From Thermoproteota archaeon (GTDB lineage Archaea; Thermoproteota; Thermoprotei_A; Sulfolobales; Pyrodictiaceae): a stretch of 64,000 nt of DNA. The notes under the pieces were generated by a model that was not told the DNA's origin, made no database searches, and was given only the letters and a program-made list of their open reading frames with translations. The stretch covers positions 1-64,000 of the forward strand of contig JAADEY010000017.1 of the NCBI GenBank assembly GCA_013153145.1, read 5' to 3'. Below are positions 31,377 to 40,055 of this stretch, piece after piece. Positions within the stretch are counted from its first letter, which is position 1; each line of letters opens with the position of its first letter. The translations under genes and the position numbers were made by a program.

Positions 31377-31691
31377 TTGGCGAGCGATAAGGCGCTTGGA
31401 GCACTCCTCCTCATAGTATCAATAATAGTGATCATAGTCTACGGCTGGCTCGTCTTCGCCCCGCCCGTGAAGACGGTCTTCGGACAGCCTCTAGACATAC
31501 TAGTGCTCAAGATAACGGGCTTCGTCGCAGTAGCAATAGTATTCGGCATCCTCGGCTGGATAGGCTACACGCTAGCGACAACGCCGCCGCCGAAGCCGAT
31601 AGAGGAGATAGAGAAGGAGATCGAGGAGGAGCTGAAGAAGCTCGAGAAGGAGATGAGCGAGGAGGGCGGGGCGCCCGCCGAGAAGAAGTAG
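31377..31691 (+). CDS. Small membrane protein with two helices and charged coiled tail
   Basis: A 104-residue protein: two membrane helices (about 8-30 and 45-68) joined by a short loop, then KPIEEIEKEIEEELKKLEKEMSEE, a highly charged coiled-coil tail facing the cytoplasm. Such proteins are common in crenarchaeal genomes but I know of no function. The TTG at 31377 follows a GAGGTG; GTG 31353 would add 8 residues. Divergent from DUF1611. Confidence 0.6.
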   Translation: MASDKALGALLLIVSIIVIIVYGWLVFAPPVKTVFGQPLDILVLKITGFVAVAIVFGILGWIGYTLATTPPPKPIEEIEKEIEEELKKLEKEMSEEGGAPAEKK

Positions 31692-31807
31692 CCCCAGCCC
31701 CGCCGCCGGGGGCTCTGAGGGGCTGGCGGGGAGGCCCTGCATGGTCAAGAGTTTTTAGTAGGCCCCGCCCCGGGTTGCCACCCTGGTATATCGGGAGGCG
31801 ATACGGG

Positions 31808-32137
31808 GTGAGGCGTAGACTAGCCGGCCTTGCAGCCCTTATGGTCGCCGCCCTCCTCGTCTCCTGCATGGCTGCCGCGGCCCTCAAGGCATACATCGAG
31901 TTCGGCATGCTGAAGGCAAAGTACTATAATATCCTCGACAACCCGTCAGCATACCTAGAAGCCTACGGCAAGATGCTGCTGTACACGGGGCTCTCCTGGC
32001 TCGGCGTCAAGCTGACATGGCTCAGCATAGAGGGTGTCGTCCAGAGGGGCCTGGAGAGCATCATCGGGCCCTTGAACGTCATAGACCAGGTAGCGGTGGT
32101 GATGGTCTCACTGGGTATAACGCTGATACTGCTCTAG
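31808..32137 (+). CDS. Predicted membrane protein, unknown
   Basis: A 109-residue protein with hydrophobic segments near both ends (LAGLAALMVAALLVSCMAAAAL and VAVVMVSLGITLILL) and a tyrosine-rich middle (AKYYNILDNPSAYLEAYGKMLLYTG). Looks like a two- or three-pass small membrane protein. The GTG at 31808 has GGGAGG about 10 nt upstream; a T-rich run GTTTTTAG at 31750-31757 precedes it. It shares the CTAG convergent stop with the NurA-like gene. Confidence 0.55.
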   Translation: MRRRLAGLAALMVAALLVSCMAAAALKAYIEFGMLKAKYYNILDNPSAYLEAYGKMLLYTGLSWLGVKLTWLSIEGVVQRGLESIIGPLNVIDQVAVVMVSLGITLILL

Positions 32138-33102
32138 GCCTCCCCTCCACCAGTTTTTGGCGCCGCGAGGGCCAGGAGGCTGCGCGCACCAGGCCTCATC
32201 GCTATCCTGGATAGGAACAGCCTCCTAAGGGCATCGGCGCCGAGTGCGAGCCTGCCAGCCTCCTCATGCGCCATCTCGACGGGGGCCGGGTGCTGGAGCC
32301 CCCGGGGAGTCGTGGAGACCACTAGCTCGACGCCCCAACCGGCATCCCACGCCTCGACCCCCCTAACACCCCTCCACCATGGGGTGAGGAGGTAGGCGGA
32401 CTCCACGCCCTCGTAGAGGCTGTATGGCTCGCCCTCGCCGGGGCTCAGTGGCCCCAGCCACGCGGCAGCCGCCTCAGGGTGCTCCTCAAGGGCCTTGGCG
32501 AGGATGATGTATGCCAGCTCGGCGTCGCCGAGCCCCCTCCTGCCCAGGAGGTCTGCCAGCCTCCTACCCCTAACCCTCTTCACGTACCCGGCCACCCTCC
32601 TGCCTCGGAGCAGGCGGCTCCTCCATGCATGGTAGCCCCCATAGCTCCTTGCAGCCATCTCCGTGTAGGGCATGTGGGGCGGATCCACTATCGGGCCGTC
32701 GAGCACCACGCTATACCTGCCCGACAGCTCGGCAGCCGTCTCGGCCTCCACCCTCATCATGGCGTACTCGACGTACTCCTCCATCTCCTCCCCGCCCGCC
32801 TCCTCAACAGCGACTACATCCTCGTGGACAGTGAGGAGCCCTGAGGAGCCCCGTGGAGACGCGTTGACCCCGACGACCCGGTAGGCGTAGAGCCTCCTAC
32901 CAGGGGTGCGGGCGACCTCCATGAAGAACCCGTCAACGCCGGCAGCCTCCCCCCAGCCGCGCGGCTCGTCGAGGTAGTGGAGGAGGCCTAGGGCCTCAAC
33001 CGCCCTTAGGAGCCTCCCAGCCTCCCTGTACAGCTGCTGGAGCCTCTCGGCCTCCGCCTCGGCTAGCCTCACCACCCTCTCTACCAGCCTGCCTGCGGCC
33101 AA
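32134..33102 (-). CDS. NurA-like nuclease
   Basis: A 322-residue protein matching the NurA domain. Catalytic-type residues in family order are Asp57 (GVDGFF), Glu119/Glu121 (MMRVEAE), Asp135 (VVLDGPIVD), the basic KRVRGR strip (about 175-180) and His279 (PVEMAHEEAG). NurA is a manganese-dependent 5'-3' nuclease that with the translocase HerA resects DNA ends; here HerA is absent, and the gene instead starts 48 nt after a giant ATPase gene, very likely in one operon. The TTG start is at 33102. Sequence identity to known NurA looks weak, so the assignment rests on motif order. Confidence 0.7.
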   Translation of the reverse strand: MAAGRLVERVVRLAEAEAERLQQLYREAGRLLRAVEALGLLHYLDEPRGWGEAAGVDGFFMEVARTPGRRLYAYRVVGVNASPRGSSGLLTVHEDVVAVEEAGGEEMEEYVEYAMMRVEAETAAELSGRYSVVLDGPIVDPPHMPYTEMAARSYGGYHAWRSRLLRGRRVAGYVKRVRGRRLADLLGRRGLGDAELAYIILAKALEEHPEAAAAWLGPLSPGEGEPYSLYEGVESAYLLTPWWRGVRGVEAWDAGWGVELVVSTTPRGLQHPAPVEMAHEEAGRLALGADALRRLFLSRIAMRPGARSLLALAAPKTGGGEA

Positions 33103-33150
33103 GCCCTGGCTCCCGTGTGTGAGGATGGGGGCGGGGCTGGTGTATTAGGG

Positions 33151-36100
33151 CTAGAGCCTAGGCTCTATTATGCCCTTCTCTATGAGGCTTATCAGCCTCC
33201 TCCTGGCCTCCTCGGGTTTCCAGCCTAGCTTCTCAGCTATTATCCTTGAGGCCGTGCTGAGGAGTAGGTCTCCCATAGTCTTCTTCGCCTCCTGGAGGGC
33301 CATGTACGCCTCCACCTCCTCCCTCGTAAGGATCCCAGCCTCCATAACCCTCCTCCTTAGCTCCTCAAGGCCCGCGGCGAGCCTGCAGGCGTCGCTCGGC
33401 GGGGGCTCCCTGTACCCGATGGCTGCTGCTAGGGCGCTGTACTCCAGCCTCATCTTCTCATACTCCTCCCTAACCCTCTTCTCAGCCTCCCTAACCCTAG
33501 CCCTTAGGCCCGCAACTGCCTGCTCGAGCTCGGATGCCAGCCCCTCCAGCCTAGAGGCGGCCGATGAGACGGAGTCCACGTCGAGGCTTATGCCGGCGAG
33601 GCTCAGCGAGTCGAGCGCCTTCTCCGCCCTCTCCCTGGCGGCCGTGGCCTCCTCCATCAGGGTCTTGGCGAGGAGGGGTGACGTGCACTCAGCCTCCCCC
33701 GCCAGCCTCTCCGCCTCCTCGGCCTCCTCCTCCAGCCTCGACGCCGCCGACCTAACCCTTTCAACCGCCTTCTCGAGCCTCGCCAGGGCCTCCCTCAGAG
33801 CCCTTATGCCCGCGGTCGCCTCGTCCAGCCTCCTCCTCCACTCATTGATGCTCTTCTCCAGCTCGTCGAGGCCGAGTATTGTTGAGGAGGGCTTCAGCCT
33901 CGGCGGCCTCGTCTCGACGCCCCCGGCCTCTATGCCTAGGCTGGCGAGCCTCGAGGCTATGGCGTGGAGGTCTGCGGCGAGCTGGTTGTACTGCTCTATG
34001 CAGCTCTGCAGTGTCGACGCTATGGTCTTCAGCCGCTCGGCTGCGGCTGCGGCCATGCCTCCGGGGCTCGTTGAGCCGTAGTCCTCGACTACGCCCATCC
34101 CTCTGAGCTTCTCGTAGAGGAGCCATAGCTTGTAGTTGTATAGTATCTTGGGGCCGAGCCCGCCTATGTAGAACGGTGTCTCCCTCCCCGGCTCCCTCGG
34201 GTTCTTCGCTAGGGCCTTCCTCCACATCGCTGCTACGCGGGCCTCGAGCTCCTCCTCGCTGAGCTCCAGTGCCTCGACCTCTCCTATCGCCTTTATAGCC
34301 TCCTTCAGTGCCTCGACGGCCTCAACCCTCACGGTCACCGGCTCCTCGAACACGTAGCTTGACGCTAGCTCCTCGACAGCGCCCCTCAGCTCCTCGAGCT
34401 CCTCCAGCGCCTCCCTCAGCCTCGCAGCCAGGCTCCTGGCCGTCTCGGCGGCCGGCTTGACGAGCCTCTCTACTATATCCTCCCGGTAGTACTCGACGAG
34501 GTCCTCGACGGTCCTGACGAGCCTCGCGGCCATAAGCATGTTCCCGGCTGTGAGCGCCTCCTCCGCGGCGTCTAGGAGCGTGGACGCCTTCTCGACCAGG
34601 CCGCGGAGGCAGCCTGCCCTATACCCCCTCAGCTTCGCCGATACTATGTAGGCCCAGGCGGCGTCGGGGTCGCCTGCCAGCTCCTCGAGCTCCTCCCTGA
34701 GCTCCCTAATCCTGTCCCTTATCTCTCTTGGCTGCCTTATCCTCAGCCTCGTCTTGTCCGGGTCTATCCTCCTCCCCTGGGCCTCCACGAGCCCACGGTA
34801 GACTAGGAGCTGGAGCAGCATCCTCCTCGTGCCAGGGTTTGTTGTGGCGTCTACGAGGCATCTCCACACCTGCCTGCCCTGCACCCAGTCGCGCTCCCCG
34901 CCGGCCTGCCTTATCGCCTCAAGCACTGAGGCCTCCATTGGGCTCAGCGTGTCTATCTTCATCTCCCCGTTGAGGCGTTCCAGCATCTTGTTGGCTATGA
35001 GTAGGGCGGTGTACTTCTCGAGCGTCGACACCTCCCGGCGGTCGATGTCGGGGCTCAGTATGCCCCTGGAGTCTGGGCCCCCACCCCTCCGGTACACGTG
35101 GTACCTCATGACGTACTCGTAGGCTGTTGTGAGCGCGTCCCTCGGGCTGGCCTTGGGCGAGGGCACGACGAGGTAGTAGCGTAGAGCCCCTGCGAGCTCG
35201 CTGGGCCTCTCAACCTCGTAGGCGAGCTTAGGGTCTGTTATCATGAGGGGCCTGCCGGAGACGCCGGCCCTTAAGGCCGCCTTCAGCGTCTCGGGGTCCA
35301 GTAGCTCGCCGGCCTCGGAGAGGAAGTGTTCAAGCCTATACGTGTCTAGGCCGAGCTCCTCCTGTAGCGCCTGGTCGTGTGGGAGCTTTGCGGCGAGGGC
35401 TGCCGCCTCCTCGAGGGTGTCTGCTGCATCCATCACCTTTATGCCTAGGGCTGAGAGCCTCACCTTCATGACCATCGTCGGTATCCTCACGGGTATGATC
35501 TTCACGAAGAACTTCTCCTCGACCTCCCTCAGCCTCCTCTCGGCCTCGGGGTCGAGCGACCCATAGTAGAGCACTACTACGGCGTGAGGCCTCCAGTTCG
35601 CAAGTATGCATGTCATGACGAGCCTCTCGATCTTCTCTGCATCGCTCTGGCCGAGCTCCCCTGCGACGGCTGCGAGCAGCAGGTTAGCTCTGGGCCTTGC
35701 GTGTCCGAGGTGGAGCTCGACAGTCATCCTGGCGGCCCACGACCCCTGCAGCGTGGGCTGCTCGACGAGTCTATAGGTTGCCGAGGCCGCGGCGATAGCC
35801 GCGAGTAGTATGTGGCGCTGGTCGGCCTCGGCGTAGACTCTCCGGTTCACCCTCAGCCTCTCAAGCCTATCGGCTATGAAGTCTAGGTACTGCAGCTCGG
35901 GGCTGACGTAGAGTGTCTTGGAGAGCTTGGGGGATAGCATTACGGCGTCTACTCCCGTGAGGCCTGCCAGCCTGCCCCTAAGCACCTCTGCCAGCTCCTC
36001 GGCCTCCTGTCTCGAGAGCTCCACGGGGGACGCGTCCATTACAAGGTCGACTAGCTCCTCCTCGCCGGGTATCCCTGCCTTCAGCGTCTCGTCCGGGGCT

Positions 36101-37482
36101 ATGTGTACTATCTGGTCGCCGACGTGTAGGAGCACCTGCGCCAGGCGGGGCACTGTCTTCGAGGCCTCCTCCGCAGCCTCCCTAAACACCTTCAATGCCT
36201 CCTCGGCGTCGACCAGCCTAACCCTATAGATCAGCCTCTGAACCCCCAGCTCCCTCCTTATCCAAGACTCGCCTGCGGCCTCGTTGAGCTCTGCTACCAG
36301 CCTCCCCCACCTGCCGTCGATCATTATGTGTTGTGCTATCAGTGTCTCCATGAAGCCGGTTGCCATCTTGGGGTTGGAGCCGCTTAGCCTAGCCCTGGCC
36401 TCGACGGTCTTCATGAGCCTCGAGTACAGCTCCTGGTTCAACGCGGGTATCTCGGCACCCCCTATGCTGAGCCGGAGCCCCGACAGCAGCCTCACCATGT
36501 CGCCCGCCGAGAGGAGCACGGCCCTCCCGCCGCACAGCCTCTCACCCCTCTCCGCGGCGTAGCCAGCGAGCATCCTGAACGCCGAGACCAGTGCACCCAT
36601 GTTGCCCAGCCCTGCGCTGGCGAGGGCGTTTGCCAGCGAGGGGTTGCTGAGGAAGCCGCGTAGCCCGGCGTCGCCGAACGTGTATCTTGCAAGCGCCTTT
36701 ATGAACTGGAGCGACTCGCTCCTCGTGAGGCTCCTAACGTTTATCATGCGCACCCTGCGCTTGAGCCTGGAGGCTATGGTGGCGAAGTCCTTGAAGCTCA
36801 TCAGCTTGCTGTAGGCGGGAGGGGTGAGGGCCAGGAAGAGGTGGAGGCTCCCCGGGCTGCAGGGCTCTATCCTCCTATCCCTGCACGCGACGCTGACTGG
36901 GGCGACGCCGCCGTTCACGAGGCCGACGAGGCCGGCGACTGTAAGGCCGACTATCTCCTCGCTCCTAGCTGCAACTATGTCCTCGAACTCGTCGACGAGG
37001 AAGACGACGCCCCTACCCGCGGCCGAGACCCTCCTCACGCATGCAGCCACATAATCCCTCGCCGAGCCATACTCGCCGGGGTCCGGCACGAGGAGGGGCT
37101 GCTGCTCCCTCATGGCGGCGAAGAGCGCGGCTGTGAGGAGGTACTCCGGCGCCTTATCCCTCATACGGTTCCTCAGCTCCTCCATGTAGCCGAGGAGGGT
37201 CGACGCCGAGACCTCTACGGCCAGCCATCCCCTAGCCTCCAGCCACGGCTTCACCTTAGCGTTGTAGATGCTTGTCTTACCCTCACCCCACTCGGCGACG
37301 AGGAGCACAACCATGGGGTCGCTGCTCGACGCCAGCTCCCCCAACACGCCCTCAACCTGCGTCAACACCTCCTCGCGGGAGGGCAGCCTCGGCAGGTACT
37401 CCTCTAGCAGCCTCGCGTCGGAGCCGGCCAGCGAGGGCAGGCGGCCCGGCCTAGCACCACACTTCATGGCTCGGGTATACAC
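33151..37482 (-). CDS. Giant P-loop ATPase with winged helix and long coiled coils
   Basis: A 1443-residue protein. An N-terminal P-loop domain has Walker A AEWGEGKTS (residues 64-71), Walker B VVFLVDEFEDI (159-169) and a sensor-like LALTPP (218-222); WGEGKTS resembles KAP/STAND-type NTPases. A beta-alpha region (about 590-680) is followed by a winged-helix-like region (about 875-940, SPMEASVLEAIRQAGGERDW). From about 945 to 1400 it is mainly coiled coil, in three blocks, and it ends with a second helical motif KPEEARRRLISLIEKG. No transmembrane segment. The start may be GTG 37482 or ATG 37467. The NurA-like nuclease follows, suggesting a DNA-processing pair. I do not recognise a named family. 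Confidence 0.7.
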   Translation of the reverse strand: MYTRAMKCGARPGRLPSLAGSDARLLEEYLPRLPSREEVLTQVEGVLGELASSSDPMVVLLVAEWGEGKTSIYNAKVKPWLEARGWLAVEVSASTLLGYMEELRNRMRDKAPEYLLTAALFAAMREQQPLLVPDPGEYGSARDYVAACVRRVSAAGRGVVFLVDEFEDIVAARSEEIVGLTVAGLVGLVNGGVAPVSVACRDRRIEPCSPGSLHLFLALTPPAYSKLMSFKDFATIASRLKRRVRMINVRSLTRSESLQFIKALARYTFGDAGLRGFLSNPSLANALASAGLGNMGALVSAFRMLAGYAAERGERLCGGRAVLLSAGDMVRLLSGLRLSIGGAEIPALNQELYSRLMKTVEARARLSGSNPKMATGFMETLIAQHIMIDGRWGRLVAELNEAAGESWIRRELGVQRLIYRVRLVDAEEALKVFREAAEEASKTVPRLAQVLLHVGDQIVHIAPDETLKAGIPGEEELVDLVMDASPVELSRQEAEELAEVLRGRLAGLTGVDAVMLSPKLSKTLYVSPELQYLDFIADRLERLRVNRRVYAEADQRHILLAAIAAASATYRLVEQPTLQGSWAARMTVELHLGHARPRANLLLAAVAGELGQSDAEKIERLVMTCILANWRPHAVVVLYYGSLDPEAERRLREVEEKFFVKIIPVRIPTMVMKVRLSALGIKVMDAADTLEEAAALAAKLPHDQALQEELGLDTYRLEHFLSEAGELLDPETLKAALRAGVSGRPLMITDPKLAYEVERPSELAGALRYYLVVPSPKASPRDALTTAYEYVMRYHVYRRGGGPDSRGILSPDIDRREVSTLEKYTALLIANKMLERLNGEMKIDTLSPMEASVLEAIRQAGGERDWVQGRQVWRCLVDATTNPGTRRMLLQLLVYRGLVEAQGRRIDPDKTRLRIRQPREIRDRIRELREELEELAGDPDAAWAYIVSAKLRGYRAGCLRGLVEKASTLLDAAEEALTAGNMLMAARLVRTVEDLVEYYREDIVERLVKPAAETARSLAARLREALEELEELRGAVEELASSYVFEEPVTVRVEAVEALKEAIKAIGEVEALELSEEELEARVAAMWRKALAKNPREPGRETPFYIGGLGPKILYNYKLWLLYEKLRGMGVVEDYGSTSPGGMAAAAAERLKTIASTLQSCIEQYNQLAADLHAIASRLASLGIEAGGVETRPPRLKPSSTILGLDELEKSINEWRRRLDEATAGIRALREALARLEKAVERVRSAASRLEEEAEEAERLAGEAECTSPLLAKTLMEEATAARERAEKALDSLSLAGISLDVDSVSSAASRLEGLASELEQAVAGLRARVREAEKRVREEYEKMRLEYSALAAAIGYREPPPSDACRLAAGLEELRRRVMEAGILTREEVEAYMALQEAKKTMGDLLLSTASRIIAEKLGWKPEEARRRLISLIEKGIIEPRL

Positions 37483-37618
37483 CCCTAAGCTAACGGGTGT
37501 GCGGTAGCACGGTTGTCATTCTACGTGCAATGCCGTGTTTGCGGAGCCCGTGATACCCCAGTAACACTTCTAAGCCATTAAGGCGGGGAGGCACTGAGAC
37601 ACGGAGGGGCGGCGAGGG

Positions 37619-38152
37619 GTGGATAAGAGGATCCTCCTCGCGGCCGCCGCGGCGGCCATAGTCCTCGGGGTAGTGTCTGTCGTCGTATTCGTCTACCCCG
37701 GCCTACTCGGCGGCGGCCTATCGGCGCCGGAGACGATGCTTGGCTCCCCCAGGGTGAAGGTCATCTCGGGGGAGAAGGCTGTTGAGCTCGCTAACAATAT
37801 ACACTGGAGCCACTACGTGGGCGTGGTCAAGGCATTGATAGTGAAGTATGCAGACGGCTCAATGATATGGGTGAGCGTGGTCAAGGGAGGCGACGCCAGC
37901 AAGTACGCGGACATGATGGCTGACAGGATAATGCTGTACCAGTCCTCCAGCATAATGCCCTACGAGATACTCGAGGTCGTAAGGATGGGGTCCTGCAGGG
38001 TCTACCTGGCACTGGACAAGAGGACTGACAAGATACACGCCTTCTGGGGCATAGGCGATAAGGTGATCTGGGCAGAGCTCTACAGGAAGGGCAGCCCCAG
38101 GAACATGGAGGCACTCAAGCTACTAACCAGGTTCTATGGGTGTTACTCTTGA
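37619..38152 (+). CDS. Membrane-anchored protein of unknown function
   Basis: A 177-residue protein with one N-terminal helix (ILLAAAAAAIVLGVVSVVVFVYPGLL, about 4-30) and a 140-residue outer or soluble domain with mixed alpha/beta pattern. Sequence features: VISGEKAVELANNIHWSHYVG and LYRKGSPRNMEALKLLTRFYGCY. No family recognised. It is divergent from the giant ATPase gene across a 136-bp region that must hold both promoters (a TTAAGG box at 37580-37585 fits this gene), and the next gene overlaps its stop by 13 nt. Start is GTG. Confidence 0.6.
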   Translation: MDKRILLAAAAAAIVLGVVSVVVFVYPGLLGGGLSAPETMLGSPRVKVISGEKAVELANNIHWSHYVGVVKALIVKYADGSMIWVSVVKGGDASKYADMMADRIMLYQSSSIMPYEILEVVRMGSCRVYLALDKRTDKIHAFWGIGDKVIWAELYRKGSPRNMEALKLLTRFYGCYS

Positions 38153-39186
38153 TACTGAAACGCGACCCGCTGCGCGGCCTAGGGCTAGCCGAGCTGGCCT
38201 CAGCCTACCTGGCAGCGAGGCTCGGGAGGATCGAGGGGCTGAGGAAGCTATCCTACCTACTCTTCATAGCAATGCACATGGATCCGGACACGGGGGGCTA
38301 CCAGCCGCTCAGCAGCTCTCCCCGCTTCTACCTCTACCTCGAAGGCCCCATGATGGAGGGGCTCGGCGGGGTAGTCTCAACCCTCTCCTCGAGGGGTGTT
38401 GTGAGGGTAAGGGTTGAGGGGTTCCCGGGCTCGCTGCCCGGCCTCGTAGACTACATCGACTTCTACGACTGCAAGTCGCTGAGGATAATCGAGCCGAGGG
38501 TCTCGGCGGCCAGGGTTGGGCAGAGGCTCCCGGAGGTGGTCAGGGAGAGGCTGGACGCTGTCGCCGACAAGTATGGCTCGGCGACGCCGTCAGCCCTCGA
38601 GAGGGTCTTGGAGGGCCTTGGGGCGGGTCTCCAGGCCAGGCTTAGGAGGATAGGCGGCCTATACAAGGGGCCTGCGGAGACTGACGGCGGCTGGCCCGGC
38701 GGGGTAGTGGTCGAGGCGAGGAGCACGAGTAAGAGGTACGTTGAGAGGATAGGCGGCCTCGCCTTCCTAGACTCGACGGGCCCGGTTCCGAGGCTGAGGG
38801 GCCTAGTAGACCTCGTAGCCCCCGGGGCGGCGGGCTCCAAGCCCCTCATACAGCCCCTCGTCGCGCACCAGCAGGGCGTGAAGTGCTTCGACCTCCTGTG
38901 GGCCGGGCCGCGTGGCTGCATCGCAGCCGAGGTGCTCGACGGCTCGGCGGGCGAGGCGCTCCCAGCGGGCCTCCGCCTATGCCTCGAGAAGGCTGCAGGC
39001 GGGCCGTGCGCTGGCGTCGTGCTGATAGACTGTAGGCTCGGCGGCTCCCCCATCTGCGGCGTTGTGAACGTGTTGAAGGCCTCCCCTAAGGGCGTGGTCG
39101 TGCTCGGGTTTACATCCCCGGAGACTGATGGAGAGGTGGTTGAGCAGCTATCCTCCATGATATCGTCGGTTACTGGGAGAGGCTGA
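38140..39186 (+). CDS. Conserved-looking protein of unknown function
   Basis: A 348-residue soluble protein, not membrane-spanning. The N-terminal third (GLAELASAYLAARLGRIEGLRKL, then MHMDPDTGGYQPL) and the glycine-rich C-terminal third look globular, with strands such as KGVVVLGFTSPETDGEVV at the end. I recognise no motif or family. Start GTG 38140 overlaps the preceding stop by 13 nt (TTG 38149 is an alternative), so both are translated together. Its position next to the nuclease/ATPase pair makes it a possible accessory. Confidence 0.6.
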   Translation: MLLLILKRDPLRGLGLAELASAYLAARLGRIEGLRKLSYLLFIAMHMDPDTGGYQPLSSSPRFYLYLEGPMMEGLGGVVSTLSSRGVVRVRVEGFPGSLPGLVDYIDFYDCKSLRIIEPRVSAARVGQRLPEVVRERLDAVADKYGSATPSALERVLEGLGAGLQARLRRIGGLYKGPAETDGGWPGGVVVEARSTSKRYVERIGGLAFLDSTGPVPRLRGLVDLVAPGAAGSKPLIQPLVAHQQGVKCFDLLWAGPRGCIAAEVLDGSAGEALPAGLRLCLEKAAGGPCAGVVLIDCRLGGSPICGVVNVLKASPKGVVVLGFTSPETDGEVVEQLSSMISSVTGRG

Positions 39187-39204
39187 GAAGAACCCCCACA
39201 CCAG

Positions 39205-39223
39205 ACCAGGTGCCCTGCCTGGT
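39205..39223. promoter_or_regulatory. 6-bp inverted repeat before the HTH-PRTase gene
   Basis: ACCAGG-7 nt-CCTGGT ends 3 nt before the ATG at 39227. It may be an autoregulatory operator or an RNA hairpin at the start codon. Confidence 0.35.
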
Positions 39224-39226
39224 TGC

Positions 39227-39964
39227 ATGGGTGTGGCCGGCTCCTCAAGGCTCGAGAAGCTGAGGTTCAGGCTGCTGGTGGTTGACGCGCTCCGGGCGGC
39301 GAAGGCCAGGTACTCGTACCGCGAGTTGTCAGAGGCAACTGGTGTTGATGCAACGCTCCTCGCAAGGTACGTGGGGGGCTCCATGGTTCCAAGCTATGAG
39401 CACGCTGTAGAGATATGGCGTGGTCTCCGCCGCCTCCTGGATCCTGCGAGGGAGGTTCTGGCGGCGCTCCGTAGGTACGGCGGCCTCCTAGACTTAACCA
39501 GCGTCGTCACGGACCCCCTCATGCTTAGGCTGATAGCGTTGGAGTTCCTGGAGAGGTTCCGCGGAGAGAACATAACAAGGATACTGGTTCCGGAGACAAG
39601 CGGCATCCCACTCGCAGCAGCAATGGCCCTCCACTTCAACGCTAGGCTCGTGATAGCTAGGAGGAGGAAGGAGAACCCGTTGGAGGAGTATATAGAGGGT
39701 CACATAGTGGAGTCCCCGAGGGTCTCGAGGATATTCTATGTGCCCCGTAGCAGTATCGGGAGAAGGGATAACGTGCTCATAGTCGACGACGTCGTCCAGA
39801 CAGGCTACACTCTCTCCGTTATGGAGAAGATCGTGGAGGCGGCCGGCGCGAGGCTCGCGGGCGTCGCAGCAGTCGTAGTCATAGGTGAGGAGTGGAGGAG
39901 GAGGCTGAAGGCCAGGAGGGTTGAGGCGCTCCTATCAATATCGGGAAGACCCCTCATTGAATAA
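39227..39964 (+). CDS. HTH-phosphoribosyltransferase regulator (GfcR/PyrE-like)
   Basis: A 245-residue two-domain protein: an N-terminal helix-turn-helix (YSYRELSEATGVDATLLARYVGG, about 28-50) and a C-terminal PRTase domain with the PRPP loop VLIVDDVVQTGYT (about 180-192) and the earlier VPETSGIPLAAAMA. This is the architecture of GfcR-type archaeal regulators, PyrE-like proteins that control sugar or nucleotide genes. It sits directly upstream of a nucleoside-type ABC transporter operon, so a purine or phosphoribosyl ligand controlling uptake is a reasonable inference. The PRTase loop is complete, so residual catalysis cannot be excluded. Confidence 0.78.
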   Translation: MGVAGSSRLEKLRFRLLVVDALRAAKARYSYRELSEATGVDATLLARYVGGSMVPSYEHAVEIWRGLRRLLDPAREVLAALRRYGGLLDLTSVVTDPLMLRLIALEFLERFRGENITRILVPETSGIPLAAAMALHFNARLVIARRRKENPLEEYIEGHIVESPRVSRIFYVPRSSIGRRDNVLIVDDVVQTGYTLSVMEKIVEAAGARLAGVAAVVVIGEEWRRRLKARRVEALLSISGRPLIE

Positions 39965-39992
39965 AACGATTCAAAGATGCACGGAGACGCTG

Positions 39993-40000
39993 TTTATAGG
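39993..40000 (+). promoter_or_regulatory. TATA box for the BMP transporter operon
   Basis: TTTATAGG, with a second A/T-rich TTATAAGG at 40007. Predicted start near 40019, inside the adjacent palindrome. Confidence 0.5.
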
Positions 40001-40011
40001 CTTGATTATAA

Positions 40012-40023
40012 GGGCTGCAGCCC
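40012..40023. promoter_or_regulatory. 12-bp perfect palindrome at the transporter promoter
   Basis: GGGCTGCAGCCC, overlapping the predicted transcription start, so a bound repressor would block RNA polymerase. It is followed by a second short palindrome CCCGCGGG at 40021-40028. The neighbouring HTH-PRTase is the natural candidate binder. Confidence 0.5.
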
Positions 40024-40055
40024 GCGGGGAGCCCTAGAGACCCGGGAGAATCCCC

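Noticed and set aside
31171-31404. 80-residue N-terminal extension of the DUF1611 protein
   Set aside because: The Pro/Arg-rich extension overlaps the divergent gene's start and lacks a ribosome-binding site; TTG 31170 has GGAGG and gives the family length.
33170-34081. Long plus-strand open frame opposite the giant ATPase gene
   Set aside because: It is antisense to the coiled-coil region, Ser/Ala-rich and without recognisable domains, as expected for a shadow frame in GC-rich DNA.
40021-40028. CCCGCGGG as a separate operator
   Set aside because: An 8-bp palindrome is expected often in GC-rich DNA and it overlaps the stronger 12-bp palindrome.
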